The position numbers and the translations under genes are program-made. Shown piece by piece: positions 5,283 to 12,467 of a stretch of DNA of 13,945 bases (the first letter of the stretch is position 1; every line of letters begins with the position of its first letter). Source of the DNA: Alphaproteobacteria bacterium (GTDB taxonomy: Bacteria; Pseudomonadota; Alphaproteobacteria; Puniceispirillales; Puniceispirillaceae); the NCBI GenBank assembly GCA_016780695.1, contig JADHLK010000023.1, forward strand, positions 1-13,945, in the 5' to 3' direction. The notes under the pieces are model-generated. The model searched no databases. It was not told the DNA's origin and saw only the letters and a list, made by a program, of their open reading frames with translations.

Positions 5283-7088
5283 TTAGCTGTGCGGATTTTT
5301 TGTCTCAGCGACCGGCCTGTTGCGCCGGTAAAGCTGTTCCATGCGCTCGCCATAGATGTGGGTGATGTGTGCGCGCCGTATCTGGCCGGATGCAGTCAGG
5401 CATTTATTATCCAGACTGAACGGCTCATCCGTGATCAAAAAGCTGCGAATCCGCTCTATCGGGCTGAGGCTGGCATTGGCGGTATCCACCGCTTCTTGCA
5501 GGCGGCGATGCAACCGCCCCTGATCCTTGTTAGAGCTGGTCAGCAGCCCGGCAGACGGGGTGAGCAGCGCCGTCAGGAACGGCTTGCGATTGCCGAAAAT
5601 AACCGCCTGCGCTATTTCACTGCCTGATTCCAGAATCGCCTCAACCTTGGTAGGTGAGATATTTTCGCCGCCCGAATTGATGATAATATCCTTTTTCCGG
5701 CCAGTCAGTATCAGATAGCCATCGGGCGTAATGGTTCCCAGATCGCCTGTATAGAGCCAGCCGCCGCGCAGCACCTTTCGACTGGCCACCGGATCATTCC
5801 AATAACCGACCATCACCAGCGGGCCGCGCACCTTAATCTCGCCGGACTGGGTCAGCCCCAGCTCCACCCCGACCAGCGGCTTGCCGACTGTTTCAATGCG
5901 AATCGCACGCGGCGGATTGGCAGTGATGACCGGGCTGGCTTCCGTCTGGCCATAGCCCTGCAGCAACCGGATCCCCAATGCCAGAAAGAAAAACCCACTA
6001 TTCGGATCAAGCGCTGCCCCGCCGGAAACAAAGGCCTTCAACCGGCCGCCAAAGCGATTGCGGATAGCGCGGCGCACCAGCAGATCGAGCAGCCGGTTCT
6101 GGAGTGTCTGGCCAGTGCTGAGCGGTTCCGATTTCGCCGCCAGCGTGCCCAGCTCTATAGCACGATCCAGCATCCGGCGTTGCAACGCTCCCTTGGCACG
6201 AAACACCTGACGCATCCGATCCTGCAGCAATTCATAAAGGCGCGGTACCGCTGTCATAATGGTTGGCCGCACATCCAGCAGCGTTGAGGTCAGCGCCTCT
6301 GGCCGGTTCAGAAAATAAATCTGGGCGGAAATATGGATAGGAAAAAACAACCCGACCGAATGTTCATAGGCATGGCTGAGCGGCAGCATCGACAAAAACA
6401 CCTCCTCCCCCAGCGAGAGGTCGCGCAGCAACCCTTCTGCCCCGGCCAGATTGGCCATGATTGAACGGTGGGTAAGCATCGCCCCTTTGGGCTGTTCATG
6501 TGCCCCGGATGTATAGATGATGCAGGCCACTTCGCCAGTCTTCAGTTTTGGAAAATCGCTGGGCTGGACGAACCCGGCCTGCCGCCCCTCTGCCAGCATC
6601 TGATCCAGCGAAACCACCGCCAGCCCGGCCGGATATTGCAACAGCTTGCCCGGCTCCATCACCACCAGCAGATAGCAATCCGGACAATCCTGGGCAGCCG
6701 CCTCTACCCGCCCGGCCAGCTTTTCATCAGAGCAAATAACCGCCCGCGCGCCGGAATGGGCCAGCAGCCAGGCCAGATCCGTCTGGCTGTGTGTGGTGAA
6801 CAGCGGCACGGAAATCGCCCCGACCAGCATAATCGCCAGATCAGCTGCGACCCATTCCGGCCGGTTTTCAGATAATATCGCCACCCGTGTGCCGCTGGTG
6901 ATGCCGCGCTGGCGCAAGGCAGCAGCCAGTGTCAGCACCTGATCCGCCATGCGTTTCCAGCTGACCGCAGCCCAGCGGCCACGGCGGCGGTGCCAGACAA
7001 AAGGGGCCTCTGCCATCTTTTCGGCGCGGTTGAAAAACATTTCCGGCAGGCTCTGCTCCGCCGGCCCCAATCCCTCAATTTTTGGCAT
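5283..7088 (-). CDS. AMP-binding long-chain acyl-CoA synthetase-like protein with altered catalytic motifs
   Basis: 601-aa member of the long-chain fatty-acid-CoA ligase group of AMP-binding enzymes (FadD15/FAA1-like). Normal motifs are A5 GYGQTEAS (378-385), YTGDLG (446-451) and GRKKDIIINSGGENISP (463-479). Two catalytic sites deviate. The phosphate-binding loop reads TSGAHEQPKG (193-202) where TSGTTGxPKG is expected, and the C-terminal catalytic Lys position in LTASGQIRR is Gln569. I checked both in the nucleotide sequence (CAG for Gln); there is no frameshift. The A10-type Lys is needed for adenylate formation in this superfamily, so the protein may be slow, use another residue, or have a non-ligase role. 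It ends 4 nt after the tRNA fragment on the opposite strand and is transcribed divergently from pepF. Confidence 0.85.
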   Translation of the reverse strand: MPKIEGLGPAEQSLPEMFFNRAEKMAEAPFVWHRRRGRWAAVSWKRMADQVLTLAAALRQRGITSGTRVAILSENRPEWVAADLAIMLVGAISVPLFTTHSQTDLAWLLAHSGARAVICSDEKLAGRVEAAAQDCPDCYLLVVMEPGKLLQYPAGLAVVSLDQMLAEGRQAGFVQPSDFPKLKTGEVACIIYTSGAHEQPKGAMLTHRSIMANLAGAEGLLRDLSLGEEVFLSMLPLSHAYEHSVGLFFPIHISAQIYFLNRPEALTSTLLDVRPTIMTAVPRLYELLQDRMRQVFRAKGALQRRMLDRAIELGTLAAKSEPLSTGQTLQNRLLDLLVRRAIRNRFGGRLKAFVSGGAALDPNSGFFFLALGIRLLQGYGQTEASPVITANPPRAIRIETVGKPLVGVELGLTQSGEIKVRGPLVMVGYWNDPVASRKVLRGGWLYTGDLGTITPDGYLILTGRKKDIIINSGGENISPTKVEAILESGSEIAQAVIFGNRKPFLTALLTPSAGLLTSSNKDQGRLHRRLQEAVDTANASLSPIERIRSFLITDEPFSLDNKCLTASGQIRRAHITHIYGERMEQLYRRNRPVAETKNPHS

Positions 7089-7322
7089 GGTAAAAAAATC
7101 TGTCCATCACGAATTCAAAAGCCTGAAGCCCGTCTTTCCATGATGCAGGATAGGGGGGCAAGATGACAAGCCCTCGCAGCCGCGATCAGCCCGGTTTTTC
7201 TGAGCAGAATTGCCTGAATAAAAATCGCTTTGAAAAAATCTGCCCGCAGCGGGGTGAAGTTTTGCCACAATCCCCCTATATCAAGAGAGCAGACAAAACC
7301 AGCCGCTGCTGAAAGGACTCTC
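7089..7322. other. Divergent intergenic region between the ligase-like gene and pepF
   Basis: 234 bp that must hold the promoters of both divergent genes. No convincing sigma-70 pair was found (a TTGAAA at 7230-7235 has no matching -10). The only clear signal is AAAGGA at 7312-7317, a ribosome binding site 5 nt before the pepF ATG. Confidence 0.5.
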
Positions 7323-9095
7323 ATGCCAGACAGTTTGCCTATTTGGAATTTGGCCGATCTCTATCAGGGGAGCGATGATCCGCTGATTGGCGAGGCTTTG
7401 GCCGGGCTGGCCGCACAGGCCGAGCAGCTGGCACAGGCCTGGCAGGGCAAGCTGGCCAGTGCCAGCGGGGCAGAGCTGGCCGGGCTGATAGCGGATTATG
7501 AGACAGTCAGCCAGCAGCTGGGTCGTATTCTCAGCCATGCTGATTTGATGTTTGCCGCCGATATGACCGACCCGGCGATTGCCAAACACAGCCAGACCAT
7601 GCGGGAAAAAGCCTCTGACATAGAAGCAAAATTACTGTTTGTTGAGCTGGAGCTGGCGGCGCTGGATGAGGCGGCCTATCAGGCAGCATTGGCTGACCCG
7701 GCCTTTTTCCATTACCAGCCTTGGCTGCGCCAGCTGCGCGCCTCAGCCCCGCATATTCTGGAGGCACGGCTGGAACAGATGCTGGTTGAGCGCGGCCCGG
7801 CCGGACGCACCGCCTGGGTGCGGCTGTTCGATGAAACCGCCACGCAGCTGAAATTTGATTTTGATGACCAGCAGCTGAGCGAGGCAGAAATCCTGAATTT
7901 GCTGACCAGCAGTGACAGCGAAACCCGGCGCAAGGCGGGCCAGTCCCTGTCGCAGGTAATGCAGGCAAATCAGCGTCTGTTTGGCCTGATCATCAATACC
8001 ATTGCCAAGGATAAGGAGGTGGAGGATCGCTGGCGCAAATTCAGCCGCCCGGTTTCTTCGCGCAATCTGGCCAATGATGTGGATGACCCGGTGGTGGATG
8101 CGCTGGCCGCGGCGGTGACCGGGCGGATGCCCGACCTCTCGCACCGCTATTATACGCTGAAAGCGGGCTGGGCCGGTCAGGATCAGCTGGATTGGTGGGA
8201 TCGCAATGCCCCGTTGCCCGGGGATGATGATCGCCGCTACAGCTGGCAGGAAGCTCAGAAAACTGTGCTGGATGCCTTTGCCGGTTTTTCCCCACAAATG
8301 GCAGAGCTGGCCAGCCGCTTTTTTGAAAAAGGCTGGATAGATGCGCCGATCCGCAGCGGCAAGGCATCCGGGGCCTTTGCCCATCCGACTGTCCCGCAGG
8401 TGCATCCTTATATCCTGCTGAATTATGACGGCAAGGCCCGCGATGTGATGACGCTGGCCCATGAGCTGGGCCATGGCATCCACCAGCTGTTGGCAGCAGA
8501 TAAGGGGCTGTTGATGTCGCAGACCCCGCTGACGCTGGCAGAAACCGCGTCAGTATTTGCCGAAATGCTGGTCTTCCGCCATTTGCTGGATAACAGCCCG
8601 GCCAGCGCGCGCAAATACCTGCTGGCTGGCAAGGTTGAGGATATGCTGAATACGGTGGTGCGCCAAATTGCCTTTCACAATTTTGAGACCCGCCTGCATG
8701 ATGCGCGCCGCACAGCTGAATTATCTTCGGAAGAGATTTGTGATCTCTGGATGGAAACCCAGGAACAGGCCCTTGGCCCGGCTATCCGGCTGGGGGAGAG
8801 CTATCGGCCAATTTGGGCCTATATTCCGCATTTTATCCATACGCCCTTTTATGTCTATGCTTATGCCTTCGGGGATTGTCTGGTCAATGCGCTCTGGCAG
8901 ACCGGCCAGCAGGCCAGCGGCGCGGCGCGTGATCATTTTGTTACCGATTATCTGGCGTTGCTGAAAGCCGGTGGCAGCCAGCGCTATGATGCAGCCCTGG
9001 CCCCGTTCGGGCTGGACCCGGCGGACCCGGCCTTCTGGCATCGCGGGCTGGATATGATTGCCGGGCTGATTGACGAGCTGGAGGAGCTGAGCTGA
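7323..9095 (+). CDS. pepF: Oligoendopeptidase F, M3B zinc metallopeptidase
   Basis: 590-aa cytosolic zinc oligopeptidase that cleaves short peptides, normally in peptide turnover. The zinc motif HELGH is at residues 380-384 (LAHELGHGIHQ). The third ligand is Glu407 in LAETASVFAE, and HPTVPQVHPYILLNY about 20-25 residues upstream is typical of the M3B catalytic domain. Length matches PepF-like proteins (about 560-620 aa). The ATG at 7323 is chosen for its ribosome binding site AAAGGA at 5 nt; the frame is open to 7230, but the extra 31 residues are not peptidase-like. The stop overlaps the next start by one base (TGATG), so it forms an operon with the ABC1 kinase. Codon use is strongly CTG for Leu, unlike the genes left of 5.0 kb. 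Confidence 0.93.
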   Translation: MPDSLPIWNLADLYQGSDDPLIGEALAGLAAQAEQLAQAWQGKLASASGAELAGLIADYETVSQQLGRILSHADLMFAADMTDPAIAKHSQTMREKASDIEAKLLFVELELAALDEAAYQAALADPAFFHYQPWLRQLRASAPHILEARLEQMLVERGPAGRTAWVRLFDETATQLKFDFDDQQLSEAEILNLLTSSDSETRRKAGQSLSQVMQANQRLFGLIINTIAKDKEVEDRWRKFSRPVSSRNLANDVDDPVVDALAAAVTGRMPDLSHRYYTLKAGWAGQDQLDWWDRNAPLPGDDDRRYSWQEAQKTVLDAFAGFSPQMAELASRFFEKGWIDAPIRSGKASGAFAHPTVPQVHPYILLNYDGKARDVMTLAHELGHGIHQLLAADKGLLMSQTPLTLAETASVFAEMLVFRHLLDNSPASARKYLLAGKVEDMLNTVVRQIAFHNFETRLHDARRTAELSSEEICDLWMETQEQALGPAIRLGESYRPIWAYIPHFIHTPFYVYAYAFGDCLVNALWQTGQQASGAARDHFVTDYLALLKAGGSQRYDAALAPFGLDPADPAFWHRGLDMIAGLIDELEELS

Positions 9096-10468
9096 TGGCC
9101 AGTGATGCAAAGCCGCTGTCGGATCGGTCTGCTGCCGGGGGGCGGTTACGCCGCTATGCTCAGGTGACCGGCACTATGTCCGGGCTGGCCGCGCGGCTGG
9201 CTGGTGAGCGCTGGCTGGGCATGGAAGTTGACCGCAGCAAGCACGCTGCTGAGCTGGCCGCAGCGTTGGGCGGTCTGAAAGGCCCGCTGATGAAGGTGGC
9301 ACAAATCCTGTCCACTATTCCAGATGCGCTGCCGCGTGAATATGCAGAGGAGCTGGCCAGCCTGCAAGCCGATGCGCCGCCGATGGGTTGGCTGTTTGTC
9401 AAGCGCCGCATGGCTACTGAGCTGGGCCCGGACTGGCAACAGAAATTTGACCAGTTTGATCGCCAGGCTGTCTCAGCAGCCTCGCTTGGGCAGGTGCACC
9501 GCGCCCAGCTTGGCGGGCGCCAGCTGGCGGTCAAGCTGCAATATCCGGATATGGCCTCAGCGATTGATGCTGATTTGCGCCAGCTGGGGCTGGTCTTCCA
9601 GATTTATGAGCGCTTCGACAAGGCGATCTCAACTGCTGATATTCACAAAGAATTATCGGCCCGCCTGCGTGAGGAGCTGGATTATCAGCGTGAGGCGCTG
9701 AATATGAAGCTCTATCAGCTGATGCTGGCTGAGGAAAAACAGGTTCATGTGCCACAACAGCTGAGCGAGCTGTCAACCAGCCGAATGCTGGCGATGGATT
9801 GGCTGGACGGGCAAAAGCTGATGGGCTGGCTGGAGACCGGGCCGGATCAGACCCAGCGCAATCAGGTTGCGATCAATATGTTCCGCGCCTGGTATGTACC
9901 GTTTTATTATTACGGGGTTATTCATGGCGACCCGCATCTGGGCAATTATTCGCTCAGCCCGGATCTGTCGGTTAATCTGCTGGATTTTGGTTCTATCCGT
10001 GTGTTTCGCCCGGAATTTGTCGGCGGCGTGATTGATTTGTGGCGCGCCTTGCGCGATGGGGATGAGGCGCTGGCAGTTCATGCCTATGAGCAATGGGGCT
10101 TTAGCGGGCTGGATAAAGAAGCGGTCAAGGTCTTGAATATCTGGGCCGGGTTCATCTATGCGCCGCTGCTGGAAGACCGGGTGCGCCCGATACAGGCGCT
10201 GCGTTCCGGCACTGAGGGGCGCGAGCTGGCCGGCAAGGTGCATGAGGAGCTGAAACGCATTGGCGGCATCCGCCCGCCGCGTGAATTTGTGCTGATGGAC
10301 CGCGCCGCTGTCGGGCTGGGGTCTGTGTTCCTGCATCTGCAGGCCGAGGTGAATTGGCGTCAGCTCTTTGAAGGGCTGATCGATGATTTTTCAGTCCCGG
10401 CCCTGAAAACCCGCCAGCAGGAGGCGCTGACCCGCACCGGCCTACCGGAAAACCTGGCTGAGCTTTAA
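9095..10468 (+). CDS. ABC1/UbiB-type atypical kinase family protein
   Basis: 457-aa atypical protein-kinase-like protein related to UbiB/ADCK proteins that support ubiquinone or lipid metabolism. Visible motifs are the family N-terminal Lys motif as KVAQ (67-70; classically KxGQ), the Ala-rich loop SAASLGQVH (127-135) in place of a glycine-rich loop, and the ATP lysine in LAVKLQYP (144-151). The catalytic HGDPHLGN (277-284, Asp279 and Asn284) and the DFG (297-299) complete the set. The replacement of Gly by Ala in KxGQ seems usual for a soluble-type alphaproteobacterial subgroup. No transmembrane helices are seen at the C-terminus, unlike UbiB of E. coli, so I do not call it ubiB. The gene overlaps pepF by one base and converges on the next gene with only 4 bp between. 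Confidence 0.88.
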   Translation: MASDAKPLSDRSAAGGRLRRYAQVTGTMSGLAARLAGERWLGMEVDRSKHAAELAAALGGLKGPLMKVAQILSTIPDALPREYAEELASLQADAPPMGWLFVKRRMATELGPDWQQKFDQFDRQAVSAASLGQVHRAQLGGRQLAVKLQYPDMASAIDADLRQLGLVFQIYERFDKAISTADIHKELSARLREELDYQREALNMKLYQLMLAEEKQVHVPQQLSELSTSRMLAMDWLDGQKLMGWLETGPDQTQRNQVAINMFRAWYVPFYYYGVIHGDPHLGNYSLSPDLSVNLLDFGSIRVFRPEFVGGVIDLWRALRDGDEALAVHAYEQWGFSGLDKEAVKVLNIWAGFIYAPLLEDRVRPIQALRSGTEGRELAGKVHEELKRIGGIRPPREFVLMDRAAVGLGSVFLHLQAEVNWRQLFEGLIDDFSVPALKTRQQEALTRTGLPENLAEL

Positions 10469-10472
10469 CCCC

Positions 10473-10865
10473 TTAAAACAGGGCCAGGGCCGCCAGAATG
10501 ATCAGATATTGCAGCGTCAGATAGCCGGTATCAATCAGCCAGAGGGTGCGACTGCCCCCCTTTGTGGCATTGCCGGTATAGGTGCCAACCCAGACCACCA
10601 GCAATAACAGGCCGAACCCGCCTATCCCAAAACTGGTATAAAGCAGCGTGATCAGCACCGCCACCAGCACAATATCCACGGCGCTGACCAGCATTACCTC
10701 TTTCATCGCGCTGGCTAAATCCTCACGCGTGCGATGCGGCTGTTCCTGCAGCCAGGTCTCACCAAACAGGCGCGGCTGAAACCAGACCATCCCGGACAAA
10801 TAGGCCAGGATAACAGCCAGAATAAGCGGCGTATCCACCGCTGCCAAAAATGTCTCAACAAGCAT
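10473..10865 (-). CDS. Small integral membrane protein, DUF1761-like
   Basis: 130-aa protein with about four hydrophobic helices (roughly residues 10-30, 58-78, 80-98 and 110-130). Between helices 1 and 2 it has the segment VWFQPRLFGETWL, which recalls the W-x-P-x-x-F-G-x-x-W signature of DUF1761 proteins; a conserved-looking DTGY precedes the last helix. Function is unknown. The ATG at 10865 is chosen, since the frame is open to 10934 but the extra 23 residues are charged, glycine-rich and lie before a GGGGG-type ribosome binding site. It stands alone on this strand, downstream of the pntAB terminator, and converges with the ABC1 kinase gene. Membrane character is clear; the family call is moderate. 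Confidence 0.65.
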   Translation of the reverse strand: MLVETFLAAVDTPLILAVILAYLSGMVWFQPRLFGETWLQEQPHRTREDLASAMKEVMLVSAVDIVLVAVLITLLYTSFGIGGFGLLLLVVWVGTYTGNATKGGSRTLWLIDTGYLTLQYLIILAALALF

Positions 10866-10959
10866 GATAAAGGCCCCCTTTTTTCCGTTATCGGCGTTTT
10901 CGTATCCGCCTCGGCGATTACCGGAGCAGGTCACAGAATAGGCATGGTTAAGTTTTGCC

Positions 10960-11009
10960 GGGAAGTTAAAAGGGGGGGGAAGTAAAAAGGGAGGGGAAGC
11001 TAAAACCGC
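10960..11009. repeat. Three tandem 17-bp imperfect repeats
   Basis: Units begin at 10960, 10977 and 10994 and share GGGAAGNTAAAA or a one-base variant, with a purine-only tail in the first two copies. The tract is nearly all purine on the + strand. It lies upstream of the small membrane protein gene and just downstream of the pntAB terminator. Confidence 0.6.
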
Positions 11010-11011
11010 AC

Positions 11012-11039
11012 AAAAAAGCCCGGCTGCGGGGCCGGGCCT
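11012..11039 (-). terminator. Rho-independent terminator of the pntAB operon
   Basis: On the minus strand the stem GCCCGGC (11037-11031) pairs with GCCGGGC (11024-11018) around a 6-nt loop and is followed at once by six T (11017-11012). It lies about 30 bp past the pntB stop. The A-rich complement is too short (CTTT) to make it clearly bidirectional. Confidence 0.88.
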
Positions 11040-11067
11040 TTATGATCCTCAGATGCCGACAGGCTGG

Positions 11068-12441
11068 CTAGCCAAGAGCCGAGAGAATCTGGTCAAGGCT
11101 GGCCTTGGCATCCCCATAAAGCATCCGCGAATTATCTTTGAAGAATAGCGGATTTTCGATGCCGGAATAGCCGCGCCCCTGACCGCGCTTGGAGATAATC
11201 ACCTGTTTGGCTTTCCAGACTTCCAAAACAGGCATCCCGGCGATCGGGCTGTTCGGGTCTTCCTGGGCGGCCGGGTTGACGATGTCATTGGCCCCCAGAA
11301 TAATCACCATATCCGCATTCGGAAAATCGGCGTTGATCTCATCCATTTCCAGCACAATATCATAAGGCACCTTGGCCTCAGCCAGCAGCACATTCATGTG
11401 CCCCGGCAAGCGGCCTGCTACCGGATGGATGGCAAAGCGCACCTGCTTGCCCTTGTCGCGCAGGCGGCGGGTCAGCTCAGAGACAGAACTCTGCGCCTGG
11501 GCCACGGCCATCCCGTAACCGGGCACGATAATAATATCATCCGCCTCAGCCAGATCAGCTGCAACAGATGGCACATCGGTTGCGATCATCTCGCCTTCGA
11601 CTTCCTGGGCCGGGCCAGTCTCGGTGCCCCAGCCGCCCAGAATAACCGACAGGAAGTTACGGTTCATCGCCCGGCACATAATATAAGAGAGGATTGCCCC
11701 TGATGCCCCAACCAGCGCGCCGGTCACAATCAGCAAATCATTGCCCAGCAAAAAGCCAGTCGCCGCCGCAGCCCAGCCGGAATAGCTGTTCAGCATGGAG
11801 ACCACCACCGGCATATCCGCCCCGCCAATGGCCAGCACCAAATGCGCCCCAAAGACAAAGGCTATCGCGGTCATCAGATACAGCGTCCAGATGCCGGCAT
11901 GGTTCAGATACATCCAGCCGAGAACCAGACAGGCCAGCACCGCAATCAGATTCAAAAAATTACGCCCGGGCAGGGTCAGCGGCTTGCCATCCAGCCAGCC
12001 GGCCAGCTTGCCAAACGCCACCACTGAGCCGGTTGTGGTCACCGCACCAATAAAAACGCCGATAAAAATCTCGGTCTCATGAATGATAATCTCAGCCCCT
12101 TGCAAGCCCTTTGGCGGGTCCAGCTCTGAGCCAATGCCAATAAACACCGCCGCCAGACCGACAAAGGAATGCAAGGCCGCGACCAGCTGCGGCATACCGG
12201 TCATCTCAACCCGTATCGCAACAATCGTGCCTATAACTGCCCCGACCGCCAGCATCACCAGCAGCCAGCCGGTAATCGCCGCTTCCGGCCCGGCCATTGT
12301 GCCAAACACAGCGATAGCCATACCGGCAATACCGAACCAGACAGCCCGCTTGGCCTTTTCCTGATTGCTCAGCCCGCCCAAGGCCAGAATAAACAGCACC
12401 GAGGCGGCAATATAAAGAGCTGTTACAAGATTAAAACTCAT
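11068..12441 (-). CDS. pntB: NAD(P) transhydrogenase subunit beta
   Basis: 457-aa beta subunit of the proton-translocating transhydrogenase in the inner membrane; with PntA it uses the proton gradient to drive hydride transfer from NADH to NADP+. Residues about 1-270 are the multi-helix proton channel, with His91 in ALHSFVGLAAVF at the position of the essential E. coli beta-His91, and MLNSYSGWAAA (216-226) corresponding to another conserved channel helix. The C-terminal NADP(H) domain shows VPGYGMAVAQAQ (306-317), HPVAGRLPGHMN (339-350), GANDIVNPAA (383-392) and KRGQGRGYSGIENPLF (418-433). Length agrees with E. coli (462 aa). It starts 26 nt after the pntA stop, in the same operon, and is followed by a strong terminator. 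Confidence 0.96.
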   Translation of the reverse strand: MSFNLVTALYIAASVLFILALGGLSNQEKAKRAVWFGIAGMAIAVFGTMAGPEAAITGWLLVMLAVGAVIGTIVAIRVEMTGMPQLVAALHSFVGLAAVFIGIGSELDPPKGLQGAEIIIHETEIFIGVFIGAVTTTGSVVAFGKLAGWLDGKPLTLPGRNFLNLIAVLACLVLGWMYLNHAGIWTLYLMTAIAFVFGAHLVLAIGGADMPVVVSMLNSYSGWAAAATGFLLGNDLLIVTGALVGASGAILSYIMCRAMNRNFLSVILGGWGTETGPAQEVEGEMIATDVPSVAADLAEADDIIIVPGYGMAVAQAQSSVSELTRRLRDKGKQVRFAIHPVAGRLPGHMNVLLAEAKVPYDIVLEMDEINADFPNADMVIILGANDIVNPAAQEDPNSPIAGMPVLEVWKAKQVIISKRGQGRGYSGIENPLFFKDNSRMLYGDAKASLDQILSALG

Positions 12442-12467
12442 CTCAAAAATCCCTTCAGACCGGTCTG

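Noticed and set aside
7230..7258. Sigma-70 promoter for pepF from TTGAAA at 7230
   Set aside because: No acceptable -10 hexamer lies 16-18 nt downstream.
9293..9304. Ala for Gly in the KxGQ motif of the ABC1 kinase as a special inactivating change
   Set aside because: As far as I recall, KVAQ in this context is common in an alphaproteobacterial subgroup, and the catalytic HGDPHxGN and DFG motifs are intact.
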